Positions 36,331 through 49,000 of a stretch of 64,000 bases of DNA are shown here, piece after piece (position 1 is the first letter of the stretch; each line of letters opens with the position of its first letter). Under the pieces are notes generated by a model. The model made no database searches, was not told the DNA's origin, and was given only the letters and a program-made list of their open reading frames with translations. Where the stretch lies: contig NC_084800.1 of the NCBI RefSeq assembly GCF_963169125.1, positions 143,092,397-143,156,396 of the forward strand. The letters are read 5' to 3'. A program made the translations under genes and the position numbers. This stretch comes from Humulus lupulus (taxonomy: Eukaryota > Streptophyta > Magnoliopsida > Rosales > Cannabaceae).

Positions 36331-36491
36331 ACATATGCATGATGCCAGGGCATGGCCCGTTGTGTGTTATGTGCTATTTCTATGTTATATGGATTGTTTC
36401 TATGGTTGGCTAACGTGAATTGAGAGGCGGTTTTGGATTTTGTTATCATGCCTGATGAGCAGCGTCGTTAGTTGCAGGCATATTTGTTGAG

Positions 36492-39400
36492 ATGCCTCGA
36501 CAATCATCTAGACTTCGTGGTAGTAGGGCCGAGGATGATAACCAGGGTTAGGACCCTCCGCCAGCCCCACAGAATTGGCAAGAGATGTTTGCCGAAATGG
36601 AGGCAAGGCTGCAACGAATAGAGGAAGAACTTCGGCAGTTAAGGCAGCAAGCCCCACCACAGGTCACTGGGTTGCCAGTTCAGCAGGTTGTGGCGCCAGT
36701 GCCGGTTCAGCCTGTTGTGGAGAACAGGTGGGAACCTTTGTACGAAAGGTTCAGGAAACAACATCCTCCCACCTTTGAAGGTGGATCAGACCCACTGCGG
36801 CCAGAGCAGTGGATGAATATGATTTCCTCAATTCTAGATTTTATGAGGGTTGAGGGAAACGAGAGGGTAGCTTGTGCTAGCTACATGTTCAGAGAGGATG
36901 CCCGCATCTGGTGGGACGTGGTAGTTCAGAGAAGGAATGTGACCATTATGACTTGGGAAGAGTTCAGAAACATATTCAATGAGAAGTATTACAGTGTGGC
37001 AGTACGAGCTGCGAAGGTTGACGAGTTCATCAACCTAACTCATAATCGGTTGACCGTGACTGGGTATGCTTTGAGATTCGACAGATTGGCAAAGTTTGCG
37101 CCAGATTTAGTGCCGACTGATGCGGCAAGAAGAGACAAGTTTATACGGGGATTGAATGTTATGATTTCCCATGATGTGAAGATCACCTTGGATCCAGAGA
37201 CTACTACCTATGCTCAGGTTGTACACAAGGCCCTTACAACTGAAGGGGCCGAGGACCAGATTTGGAGAGAGAAGGCAGTTAGGCGCGATGCCAGGAGGAC
37301 GTTGCCTCCTTTTGTTGGATCCAGTTGGGGTAGGGGCTCCAGTGAGCAGAAGAGGAAGGCCCCAGATTCCTTTGTTCCTCCCAGTTCAGATAGAAGGGCA
37401 CGGGGTGCTTCTACTGGGCGTCAGGGCGGAAGTGACAACTGGAGGAGTTTTCCATTGTGTCCATGGTGCAGACGACGACACCAGGGTGAGTGCAGGATTA
37501 GGGCCTGCGTTGTCTGTGGGAGTGCCAATCATCTGAAGAGGGACTACCCACAAGTCAGGAAAGAGGAGCCGAAGCAGAGTGACAGTCTCACTCCCGCCAG
37601 AGTATTTACTTTGACTCAGACTGAGGCGGAGGCTAGCCCCTCGATTGTGCCAGGTCAGATTTCTAGTGCTGGATCTTCTTATACTGCATTGTTTTATTTG
37701 GGAGCTACTCATTCGTTTATGTCAGCTAGAGTGATAGATCAGCTGTGTAGACCTAGTGTTTTGTATGCGAGGGGTTTTCAGACTTTATTGCCGATTGGGG
37801 AGCTGGTAGTCTCTAGGAGGTGGATTAGAGCTTTACCAGTAGAGGTAGATGGTAGGGAATTGTTTGCTAATCTGATTGAGCTTGTGATGGATGACTTCGA
37901 TATGATACTAGGAATGGATTGGTTATCGAAGAATGGGGCGATGATTGATTGCAAGCGCAGGATGGTGACTTTTGAACCAGAAGGGGAGGTACCCTTTGTA
38001 TTTGTGGGGACAACTAGTGGACCACAAATACCTATGATTTCAGCACTGAAGGCTGGAGACCTGATGCGGGAAGGTTGCATAGGATTCCTAGCGAATGTTG
38101 TGGATACCTCTAGGGTTGCGGCGGTTGGACTGGGTGAGACTAGATTGGAGTGTGAGTTTCCAGATTTATTTCCAATAGATCTGCTAGGGTTGCTGCCGCA
38201 GCGGGGGATTGACTTTGTTATAGAGTTGGCGCCAGGGGCGGAGCCAGTATCCAGGACACCTTACAGAAGGGCTCCAGCGGAGTTAAAGGAGTTGAAGATT
38301 CAGTTGCAGGAGTTACTTGATTTGGGGTTCATCAGGCCAAGTTACTCTCCATGGGGTGCTCCTGTTTTGTTCGTCAAGAAGAAGGATGGATCTCTTAGGA
38401 TGTGTATTGACTACAGGGAGCTGATTAAGTTAACCATTAAGAACAAGTATCCACTACCTAGGATCAACGATTTATTTGATCAGTTACAGGGAAGAATTGT
38501 GTTTTCCAAGATAGACCACCAATCAGGTTACCATCAGTTAAGGATTAAAGAGGAGGACATACCAAAGACCGCTTTCTAAATGAGGTATGGACACTATGAA
38601 TTCCTGGTTATGTCCTCTGGATTAACCAATGCCCCAGTAGCCTTTATGGATATGATGAATAGGGTTTTCAATGATTATTTGGAAAAGTTCGTGATTGTGT
38701 TCATCAATGACATCTTGGTGTACTCACAGTTAGAGACAGAGCATGAGCATCATCTGCGGTTGGTATTGCAGTGGTTAAGGGAGCATAGGTTATATGCTAA
38801 GTTCAGTAAGTGTGAGTTCTGGTTACCGCAAGTTACATTTCTGGGCCATATCATCAGTAAGGAGAGGATTCTGGTTGACCCAAGTAAGATTGAGGTAGTA
38901 AGAGATTGGCCAAGACCGAGCAGTGTTCCTGAAGTGAGGAGTTTTCTGGGATTGGCAGGATATTATCGGCGATTTGTGGAGGGGTTCTCTAGAATAGCTA
39001 CGCCGTTGAGAGAATTGATAAAGAAGAAGACAAAGTATGTCTGGACAGACAGATGTGAGAACAGTTTCAAAGAGTTGAAGCGGCGACTGATCACCGCGCA
39101 CGTATTGAGTTTGCTTACAGAGAATGAAAAGTTTGTGGTTTATTGTTATGCTTCCAGACAAGGTTTGGGGTGTGCGCTGATGCAAGCTGGTAAGGTGATA
39201 GCCTATGCATCAAGACAGTTAAATGAATATGACCAAAGATACCCCACACACAATTTGGAATTGGCAGCAGTGGTATTCGCACTTAAGATTTGGAGACATT
39301 ATCTTTATGGTGAGAAGTGTGAGATATACACCGATCATAAGAGCTTGAAGTATTTCTTTACTCAGAAGGGTCTGAATATGCGCCAGAGACAGTGGCTAGA

Positions 39401-41024
39401 ATTGGTTAAGGATTATGATTGTGATATCCTATACCATTCTGAGAAGGCTAATGTAGTGGCTGATGCATTGAGTCAGAAAGGCCCAGGACAGTTGTTCAGT
39501 TCGAGGCACATATCTGATAAGCTAGGTGAGGAGATGACTAGAGCGGGTATAGAGTTGGTGGTTGGCCGGTTAGCCAACATCACTCTTCAGTCTACACTCC
39601 TTGAGAGAATCAAGGAGGCGCAAGGGAAGGATTCCCAATTGAGAGGTCACAGAGAGAACGTCTTAGTCGGAGCAACTAAGGACTTTTCTATTTCAGAGAT
39701 GGGGTTACTAAAGTACATGGGTCAGATCTGCGTTCCGATGGATTCTGATATCCGGCGGGAAATCTTAGATGAATCTCATACCACTCCCTATTCCTTGCAC
39801 CCGGGTACGACGAAGATGTACCATGATTTGAGAGCTTTATATTGGTGGTCGGGCATGAAGAGGGATGTGGTGGATTATGTGACCAAGTGCTTAACTTTTC
39901 AGCAGGTCAAGGCTGAGCACCAGAGGCCAGCAGGGTTACTACAGCCTCTGGTGATTCCAGAATGGAAGTGGGAAGATATCACCATGGACTTTGTGGTTGG
40001 TTTGCCGAGGACCGTGGGACAGCATGACTCAGTGTGGGTGATTGTGGATAGGTATACCAAGTCCGCCCACTTTTTACCTGTTAGGATGACTTATATTGTG
40101 GAGCAGTATGCTGAGTTATATGTGAAGGAAATTGTTCGACTTCATGGGGCTCCGAGGTCGATAGTATCCGACAGGGACCCCACCTTCACTTCCAAGTTTT
40201 GGGAGAGTTTGCAGAAGGCTATGGGCACGCAGTTACGATTTAGTACCGCTTATTATCCTCAGACAGATGGACAGTCTGAGAAGATGATTCAGATATTTAA
40301 GGACATGTTGCGAGCCTGTGTGCTAGATTTTGAGGGATCTTGGAGTAAGTATCTCCCTTTGATTGAGTTCTTGTACAACAACAATTATCAGGCGACTATC
40401 GAAGTGGCTCCGTATGAGATGCTCTACGGAAGGAATTGTAGATCACCTATCCATTGGGATGAGACGGGTGAGAGGAGTTATTTGGGTTCTGAGATGGTTC
40501 AGAGGACCAATGAGGCGATTGAGAATATTAGAGCGCAAATGCTCGCCTCCCAGAGTCGCTAGAAGAGTTATTCAGACCTGAAACGCAGGAGCGTGGAATT
40601 TCAAGTTGGTGACCATGTGTTCCTTAGGGTTTCACCTTTGAGGGGAGTGAAAAAGTTTGGTGTTTGGGGCAAGCTAAGCCCTAGGTTTGTTGGGCCCTTT
40701 GAGATTTTAGAACGGGTTGGAGAGGTAGCTTACAGACTGGCGATGCCTCCTGCTTTATCAGGGGTTCATGATGTCTTTCATGTGTCAATGCTCCAGAAGT
40801 ATGTGCCAGATTTGACGCACGTTCTGTGTTATGATAATTTGGAGCTGGATCAGGATTTTTCCTATGAGGAGAAGCCGGTTCAAATTCTTGACTGAAAGGA
40901 TAAAGTCTTGCAGAGCAAGACCATCGCCTTAGTGAAAGTGTTGTGGAGGAACAACAATGTTAAGGAGGCGACGTGGGAACTTGAATCAGAGATGAGGGAG
41001 CAGTATCCCGAGTTGTTAAGGTAA
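36492..41024 (+). pseudogene. Tekay gag-pol polyprotein with chromodomain, four in-frame stops
   Basis: One frame from ATG 36492 to TAA 41022-41024 (1511 codons) without frameshift. Stops are at 36549 (TAG), 38577 (TAA), 40560 (TAG) and 40893 (TGA). Order: Gag capsid ([23 protein letters not shown]), zinc knuckle ([14 protein letters not shown], last Cys now Tyr), protease (DSG motif reads YLG; ILGMDWL kept), RT (FINDILVY, first Asp of the catalytic pair now Asn), RNase H (VVYCYASRQ, catalytic Asp now Tyr), integrase (zinc Cys pair CLTF, second Cys lost; DDE residues in TMDFV, VSDRDP and GQSEK kept), and C-terminal chromodomain (VKVLWRNN, EATWELESEM). Dead several times over. In live relatives the chromodomain guides insertion to heterochromatin. 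Confidence 0.95.
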
Positions 41025-41044
41025 TTTCGAGGATGAAATTTCTG

Positions 41045-41059
41045 TAAGGAGGGGATAGT
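41045..41059 (+). other. Tekay polypurine tract
   Basis: TAAGGAGGGGATAGT directly before the TG of the 3' LTR. The reverse complement is present in the minus element at about 46568-46582. Confidence 0.88.
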
Positions 41060-44000
41060 TGTAACGACCTAAATTTGCTAATAAGGCTTAGGACCTTGAT
41101 TAACGTGCCTGGAGGGCAATAAGTGAATTATTGTTATAATATGTGAATGTATGTGAATATGTGATTAGAGATGAATGTTTATTCTAATTAAATATGCATG
41201 TGGGCCCCGTTTGGATATTAGGGGTAAGATTGTAATTTTAGCCCATTGAGGGCATAAATGTAATAAATGTGATAAATGTGGTACGTTTGTGATATATTTG
41301 TGTAGCACGATCCGAGACAGTCCTAGGGAGCCATTAGTCAGAAAGTCACAACTGATTTGAATATCTGACTCGGGGCAAGTCGAGGGGTATTCCAAGTATT
41401 AGATGTTTTATGGGGTTATCGGGTTATGGAAATAAATATTTGGAGATATATTTGAGGTTAGAATGTTTAGAAGGGAATATGGGGGAAATTTACCATTTTT
41501 CCCTCGGGGACGTTTTTGGTACCCCGAGCCTTGAAGTAACCTTAAAGCTTAAGTTAAATAAAACAAAAGAAAGGGAAACACTCAGAAACTTGTAGAAACT
41601 GACCCAAGCATTTCCTTTTCTCTCTCTTTATTTTCTCTAAGGCATATCAAAGGAAAATTGTGGTGGAAGCTAATCAAAATAAGGAATTGGGCTGGGAAAT
41701 CTTTAGAGCTAGAAGCTTGAGGCTTAAGGACCAAATTCAGAGACTTAACTCAGCTCAAGGTAAGCTTTGATCTTGGTTTACCGCACTGGTTTTAAGCTAA
41801 ATAATAGAGTGTTGCATGTGTTTTGAGTGATGGATCATTCTTGAGATTGATGAGGTATTGAGCTAAGTTCTTGTTAGGTTTTGCTGCTGAAACTGTTTTA
41901 GGACTTCTGTGATTAATGGTTTGAATTGTTGGGTTGATTTTGGGATAAATTGGTTGGGTTTTCGTGTCATTATTGGAGGATTTTTCTGGGTTTGAAGGGT
42001 CGGGCCGCGACATTGTTCTTGCTGAGCCGCGGCCCTTTGAAGCATTTTGGTGGCCTGGAAGAAGGGCGGGTCACGGCATGCTCTAGCTAGGGCCATGACC
42101 TGCTTGTCCTGATTTGGGGTTGCTCTTTGTTTTGGGGGCGGGCCGCGACTCTTAGTGCAATTTTGAGCTTTAAGGTGTGTTTAGGTGTAACGCCCTACTT
42201 CCTTAGAGCCGTTACTAAGTGATTTTTAAGACAAAACAGTGTGCAAAGAACTCGCTAACCGAGGTTTTGAGACAAAAGTGTGACTAATCAAAATTTAAGG
42301 CTGTAATCTTAGAAAATGCGTCGTTTCATTTAAAACTGCTAGTATTAAACATTTGGGATCCCAAAATAAGGTTTGAAAACTATTTACATCTTGAAATAAG
42401 TTTACAGTTGATAAATCATAAAATCATAGATTATTACAGCCATTTTCAAATAAACCCCCAACCAAAGCAGTCGGGCAGGCCAAACATGTACGCGTCGCTT
42501 CACGCTCTCCGTACTCATGGTTGGTTGACTCAGACATTGCCCTACCTGCAACACAGAGCACCCGTGAGCCGAAGCCCAGCAAGAAAACTCATGCAGAACA
42601 TAACATATGCAATGTATACAGTTTATCATAACAGATAATCCTCAAATAAACAAGTCAACCATTAGACTAAGCAAACACGGCCATGCCGCCCCAAAGACCT
42701 TACCAAAGCCCTGGGGTATCGATTCTCACCGCGAGGATAACTCATGTATCCCTTGGGTCCCACCCTGAATATAGCATAACACATGTATCCACCGGGCCCC
42801 GCCCTGACTATAGCATCCCATGTGCTAGGTGTTACTTTCGGCCCACGGCCGCCCCGGCCTACGCCGTACTCGGCCCTTGCCGTTCATTTCATCATAATCA
42901 CACATATAATATAACACAACAACATGCAATCAAATATTAATTCATTTAAGTCTGCACCCTAACATGTGATGCAATATAGGGCCGCGCCCCGCAATCATAC
43001 TATGGGCCCACACCCTATCCTACGGGTGTATAGTTTTCTTACCTTTCCCTTCAATAGCTTAGATCACCTGACTCCTTGAGCACGATCCCACTCGAGCCTT
43101 AGCGCACACCTAGGCACAAACATAGGTCAAAGTCAACACCGAACCCCAAGTCCGAATGCCTAGCCTCGGGACCAATCCCGAGCCCCCGGGAAGTCCCAAA
43201 TCCCCAAAACAAAGTGGCGGAAACAAGCCCCGAACCCTAGGTCAAAATCCCTCATCAAAACTCAAAAATTCCCCTCTGTGAACAGTGCAGCGCTACAGCG
43301 CTCTAAAGAGGGCGCTGTAGCGCTACAAGCAGAAAGCACCCCCCAGAAACAGGGACTAGCGCTACAGCGCCCACTGACTAACGCTGTAGCGCTAGTTACA
43401 GCCCAGAAAACCCAAAATCGCATTTCTGCGATTTCTTTCACCCAATCTCAAACCAAACTTCCCCAAATCTTTACCAAACTCAAAATCAAGCTTATGAACA
43501 CTCTCCATTCATCCCAAACATCCCAAATCCTCAAATCCCAAGATCATTTATCCCAAATCTCAAAAATCTACCATGAACAACCCTAAACCAGAAATTCATG
43601 CAAACCACAAAGATAGAGTCTTAGAAATCATACCATTGCTACAAATTTCGCCCTTGATTCAACCCTAGGCCTCCTTAGCTTGCTCTCCCTCAAAGCTTTC
43701 CCAGAAATCCCCTAAGATTCCCATCAATCCAGCTTAGATACACAGCCCAAACCAGCCAAAACCCAAAACTGAAAACTCTAAAACTTACCTCAAACATTGA
43801 TGTGTTCTTGCCAAATCTTCATGTCTAGCCCAAGATCCTTGATGCTCAGCCTACCATTGCTCTCCACTAAGCTTTGCCCCAAGAAAAACAGAGAGGAATG
43901 GTGCAAGAATGCACAAACCGTTCCTTGAGAAAACCCCCCCTGTTTTCTCTCTTTTCTTTCTTTCCTTTTTCTTTCCTTTTCTTTCCTTCAGCATTCTCAC

Positions 44001-45667
44001 TCTCTAACAATCCCACTCACTATATAAAGCCTTATAAAATCTATCTTTAAAAGTCAAATGACCAAAATGCCCTCCCTATTAACTCTAAACCCTTTTACCC
44101 AAGTAGGGCCCTTTTAGTCATTTACCTAATTCCCGCTAATCCTCAAGTGTCTCTAATATTTTCCCGTTGCTTCCCAATACCTAATAAATCACCAAATAAT
44201 TATCCCCCATCATCAAAATAAATCTCAATCTATTTCTCTGAATTTCTGTTCACACCCCCAGGCTCACCCCGAGCTGGGTATAAATTCCCGCTAAGACTTT
44301 CCGCTAGCCTGCTCACTGGGATCGCCTCGAGTCACAAATCACAGATACATTCACATCACAATGTGGTCTCAACAATCATCACATATCAATGCAGTTATGC
44401 CTAACATGGCCAAAATTACAGTTATGCCCTTCTAACACGATCCGGGCCTACATGCATACTAATATACATAGTCATGCATCTTAGATAAACAAATAGTCAT
44501 ATAACATGCTTTAAATCGTAACCATGCATTTAACTCATCAAATCACACATAAATCCCATCATGCCCTCCTGGCACGCTAATCAAGGCCCTTAAGCCTTAT
44601 TAGCTAATTTGGGTCGTTACATTAGGCTTTGGAACTCAAAGGTTAAGGCTTGGGATGGATTTTATCACCCAGATTGATAGAATTCAGGGTCCCGAAGATT
44701 AGAATTATGACTCGAAGTTATTTAATGGATTAGAACTTGATGGATGAATATTGTTAATGCGTTGTGACTAGGGTTTCGGCGAGGCTCGGATTGGGGGACT
44801 ATGTTCGGGACATCGTTGCTTGGAAAGCTCGGGAAAAAGGTAAGAAAACTACTGTTCCCATAGTGTTTGTATGCAGGACAGGGCCCTATATGATTTTGAT
44901 GCAGGGCACAACCCTTTGATTGAGTTTATTCATGTTTGGTATTTGTTTTATTATTCTATGTATGCATATGTGTGAATGTTCGGCAAAAGCCGAGAACGGC
45001 GCAGGCCGAGGTCGGCAAGGCCGGGAACAGCAAGGGGTCGAGAACGGCGTTAAGCACATGGATTTTAAGGTCGAATGTAGCAAGGGGCCAGGAGCAGCAT
45101 TTAGCACGCAGAGTGCAAGTTGCCAGGGCGAGATCCTAAAGGATTCCTGGGATATCCTCACGGTGTGGACTGCGAACCCAGGGCCTAGTAAAGCGCCTGG
45201 GACGGCATGGCCGTATGTGTATTGCCTATTGATGGCCTGTTTATATGCTAAGTATTTGATGTGCATATGTTATCTGCTTGTGAGGGTTTTCTTGCTGGGC
45301 TTTGGCTCACGGGTGCTATGTGGTGCAGGTAAGGACCAACCATGAGTACGAAGAGCGTAAAGCGGTGCGTACATGTTTGGCCTGCCGAACTGCCACGGCC
45401 AGGGTTATTTTGGGAGATGATTGTACTAAACTTAGATTTTTTCGTCTAGTCGACTTTGCTTGTATTTATGTGTTGTAAACATTTCTAAACAGTGTTTTGG
45501 GATCCCAAATGTTAAACACTTTATGATTTTCAGTAAAGGGAAATATTTTCAAAGTTTATGACTCTGTTTATGATTTAATTACACTTTTGACTTAAAGCCT
45601 CGATTAACGAGTTAAATGTACGTTTTAAACTCACTTAGTAACGACTCTAAGGAGGTAGGGCATTATA
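41060..45667 (+). repeat. Tekay 3' LTR, interrupted by a nested solo LTR
   Basis: The LTR sequence is 41060-42185 plus 44622-45667. The last dinucleotide is TA instead of CA. The donor-like sites at 41760, 44840 and 45329 and the GGGATCCC palindrome at 45496-45509 are intact. Confidence 0.94.
42186..44621 (-). mobile_element. Tekay-family solo LTR nested in the 3' LTR
   Basis: 2436 bp, TGTAACGCCC to GTCGTTACA on plus, flanked by TTAGG (42181-42185 and 44622-44626). The 5' LTR near 32820 provides the empty site (GTGTGTTTAGGCTTGGG). Its GC module carries AGCGCT-type palindromes (about 43287-43400) rather than CCGCGG. Confidence 0.96.
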
Positions 45668-46110
45668 GTAGTCGACAAATGCTTTAATTGAAATAAATAA
45701 TTGAATTGAATTATGATACATATATTTATAGACTATGTCCGATATTATGTTGATAATATTAGGTAAATATCATAACATTCCAAAGTTTATCTATGTGATC
45801 TTAATCTCATATTAGTATGAGAGGATCGAGATTAAGATAATAAACTTGAAACAATTCGCAACAAAAAAAAGTTATGGAATCCTTAGATTAGCTATTGCAA
45901 GTACGGTTCGCTACTATTATGAATACAAGTGACCTAGATCTGGGTCACTAGTTTAGTAGACACTTTAGTGAATGTACTTTATATATAGTGATATACTGAA
46001 TTGGACCAGATGTGATTTGTTAATACTTGTTTAAACATTGTTTCATAGTATTAATCAAACACATCAAACGATGATCTTAATCCTCATGTGTTCCATTTAC
46101 CAATTAATCC

Positions 46111-46567
46111 CGTCTTGTCCAATTAATTACCAAATACTTATTAATTATTCAATAAATCCTAGAATATTCTATAAATTCCAAAAACACCCCTAGGGTCCCC
46201 TGAGCCGGATATTAAATCCCTCTGTGACTATTTTGCTAACCCGCTCACTAGGATCGTCTTGAGTCATATACTGGAGATATATCCACATAATAATGTGGTC
46301 TTAACCATTAATCACATATAATCTCATTTATGCCCTTAACGGGCCAAAATTATAAATATGCCCTTATAAGCAGTAAATGGCCCACATGCATATCTAATAC
46401 TCATAAACATGCATATAATATATTCACATAATCATTTAAATCATGCATGACACATAGTCACGCATTTAGTCAATTAAACACACACATATATATATATATA
46501 TCCAATTATGCCCTCCCGGCACGCTAACTAAGGCACTAAACCCTATTAGCATTTTTTGGTTGTTACA
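46111..46567 (-). repeat. Tekay 3' LTR remnant, about 450 of 2200 bp
   Basis: On minus it begins TGTAACAACC at 46567 next to GGAGGGGATAGT, and follows the LTR start (GTGCCGGGAGGGCATAA) to about 46111. There it stops abruptly against the copia LTR fragment. Confidence 0.8.
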
Positions 46568-46613
46568 ACTATCCCCTCCTATTGAGAATTTCATCTTAAA
46601 ATTTTACCTGAAT

Positions 46614-49000
46614 TGTAATACCCCAATTTGCTAATAAGGTTTAGGAACTTGATTAGCGTGCCTGGAGGGAAATAAGTGAATTAACATGTTAATATATGAA
46701 TCTAAATGAATGTGTGATTAGAATGCATGTTTAGGTGGAATAAATATGCATGTGGGCCCCATTTGTTTGTTAGGGGTAAATTAGTAATCTTAGGCCGCTG
46801 AGGGCATAAATGTAATAATTATGTTATATGATTAATACCACGTGTGAGTGGTGATATTATTGTGATGCACGTGCCGAGACGATCCTAGGGAACTAATTAG
46901 TTTAAAAGTCACAACGGGATTAAATACCCGGCTCGGGAGGAGCCTAGGGGTATTTTGGGAATTTTATAAATTGAGTTTGAGAATTAATGGTTAATGGTTA
47001 ATGGTAATCTAGTAACTTGAGTGACCATTGGTAACCGTTGAGATAGTTACTTTAGGTGAGCAAAGTTGTAGATTTGTAAGAAAGGTGAAATGGAAAAAAT
47101 ACCCTTGAGGTTTAGGTAGGAAAGGAATTGCATGGAGGGGTGAAATAGTCTTTTGGCAGGGATATAGAAACCTCCAGCTGAGGGGAAAGAGGATTTACGT
47201 TTTAACACTTGGGCATATCTTGTTTATGCTGAAAATTGGAAGAGAAAACTAGAAGGGAAGGAAAAGGAGAAGAAAGCTGAAATTGGGAGACCTAGGAGGA
47301 GAATCAAGTGGTTTGAGGCAATTAAAGTTGATCATAACCAAGATTGTTCAGAGGTAAGAGTTTATCCCCTATTTCGCTTAAGTTTTAAGCTTGATTTCTA
47401 GAAAGTAAGTATGGAAATTTAAAGATAGTTATGGCTGACTTTGTATGGAATTCAGCTTGGTGGTCAAGAGGAATTGGTTTAAAGCTGGGATTGGAGGAAG
47501 TTCAAGCTGAATTGTTGTCTAAGGTAAGGGTCCTAAGCATCTTTGAATTTTCGTTTCTGGTGTGGTTTAAGAATTTGGAAGCATAGTTTACATTTTTCAA
47601 GCCTTGGTTTAAGTTTTAAAAGCTATGGTTTAAGTTTCTGAAATCGGAAACCAAAGTGTGGATTATGGGTGTGATTTTGCGTTTGACCTTGTTGTTAGTG
47701 TTTATAGGGTGTTAAATGGTTCATTTGGGGTTTTAAATTGATTTTGGGGTTTAGGTTTGTGTTTGGGTTGGATTGGAGGTGTTTTGGCTCAGGGAAAATG
47801 CAGGGGAAAACCCAGAATTCTGGGCTCGCGAAGGGTCGCCGCAACCTTGTTCTTTGGCGCCGCGGCGCAAGGCAGCATCAGGAGCTGGGGAACTTTCTGG
47901 GCGCCGCAGCCCTTAAAGGGTAGTGCCGCGGCGCTAGGCAATTTTCTGGGCAGTGAAAATTTTCAATTTTGGGCATTTGCCCCGGGGGCTTGGGGGATGT
48001 TTCCGTTGTATTGCTTTGGGAAATTGGAGGTCTCGAGAGTGTGGGATTGGTCCAGGGAAGTGGTTTTTGGATTGGTTAGTATTAAAGGGTGTTTTATATG
48101 TGTTGTGACTAGGTTTTCGGAGAGGCTCGGGATAGAGGACCGTGCTCGTGACTTTGGTGCATTGAGAAGCTCGGGATACAGGTAAGAAAACTGTAGTACC
48201 CGTAGAGCAGGGCATGGGCCCATAGTGTTGTTGCAGAGCACGACCCTAAATTTTATTACCTGTTAGGGCATAGCCCTTGTTGAATTATTTTATGCTTGTA
48301 TGTTGTTTGAGTTATGCTATATGTTATTATAGTAGAATGAACGGCAAAGGAGCCGGGAACGGAAAGGAGCCGAGAATGGCAATGGGGCCGGGAATAACAC
48401 TTAGCACATGGAGTGCTTATTGTTAGGGTAAGACCCCAATGGATACATGGGATATACTTACAGTGAGAACCGAGACCCCAGGCTTTGGTAACACTTCTGG
48501 GATGGCATGGTCGTATTTGTTTAGTCTGATGGACTATCTATTTATTTGAGGAATTATCTGATATGTTGATTATCTGAAATGCTTAGGTTATGTGCTGTGT
48601 GAGTTTTCTTGCTGGGCTTCGGCTCACGGGTGCTTTGTGATGCAGGTAAGGGCAAAGAAAAAGTCAACCAGTCATGAGTACGGAGAGCATGAAGTGGCGC
48701 GTACATGTTTGGCCTCCCCGACTACTTTGGTTGGGGGCATTTTGAGAAATGGTTGTATTAAACTATAATTTTGTTGGTTAATTATCCGTAAACTCTCTTT
48801 GAGTTGTAAATATTTTCTAAATTGTGTTTTGGGATCCCAAATGTTAGACACTTGAGATTTTCAATGAAATAGAGTATTTTCAAAGATTACAGCCTTGACT
48901 TTTGCTTAGTCACACTTTTGGTTCTAAAAATCTCGTTTAGCGAGTTAATTGCACATTTTAAACTCACTTAGTAACGGCTCTAAGGTAGTAGGGCGTTACA
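46614..49000 (+). mobile_element. Tekay-family solo LTR
   Basis: 2387 bp, TGTAATACCC to GGGCGTTACA, flanked by TGAAT (46609-46613 and 49001-49005). It splits the end of the chromodomain region of the minus-strand element. It has four donor-like AG|GTAAG sites (47354, 47524, 48182, 48646), a CCGCGG module (about 47826-47940) and the palindrome at 48828-48841. Confidence 0.95.

Larger units (their letters stand above)
31691..45667 (+). mobile_element. Complete Ty3/gypsy chromovirus, Tekay clade, with two nested solo LTRs
   Basis: It has 5' LTR, Met-tRNA PBS, gag-pol with C-terminal chromodomain, polypurine tract and 3' LTR, flanked by the 5-bp duplication GTAGT. Removing the nested solo LTRs (34067-36330 and 42186-44621) leaves an element of about 9.3 kb. 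The two LTRs differ by roughly nine bases in their first ~160, so the insertion is not recent. Chromodomain and PBS place it among chromoviruses; long LTRs and the VQILD-type tail suit Tekay/Del. Confidence 0.95.
31658..46110 (+). mobile_element. Copia LTR fragment split by the Tekay insertion
   Basis: 31658-31690 starts TGTTAGGAATAGTGCCC like the copia LTR at 16267. The sequence continues after the Tekay element at 45668 (CGACAAATGCTTTAATTG, AATAAATAATTG and so on) to about 46110. The joined ~470 bp follow the order of the copia LTR start. GTAGT is duplicated at the break (31686-31690 and 45668-45672). The far end is lost where a minus-strand Tekay LTR fragment begins. Confidence 0.75.

Noticed and set aside
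42186..44621. Reading the 42-kb insertion as a DNA transposon because of its TGTAACG/CGTTACA inverted ends
   Set aside because: The short inverted ends, 5-bp duplication and full-length similarity to the Tekay LTRs show it is an LTR in reverse orientation.
44886..45345. 126-141-codon ORFs on both strands
   Set aside because: 3' LTR leader sequence; homologous segments in the other LTRs (33367, 62774) are broken differently, so no coding selection is evident.
47738..48241. Several ORFs of 61-142 codons on both strands
   Set aside because: Inside a solo LTR, overlapping each other on opposite strands, no recognised domain.
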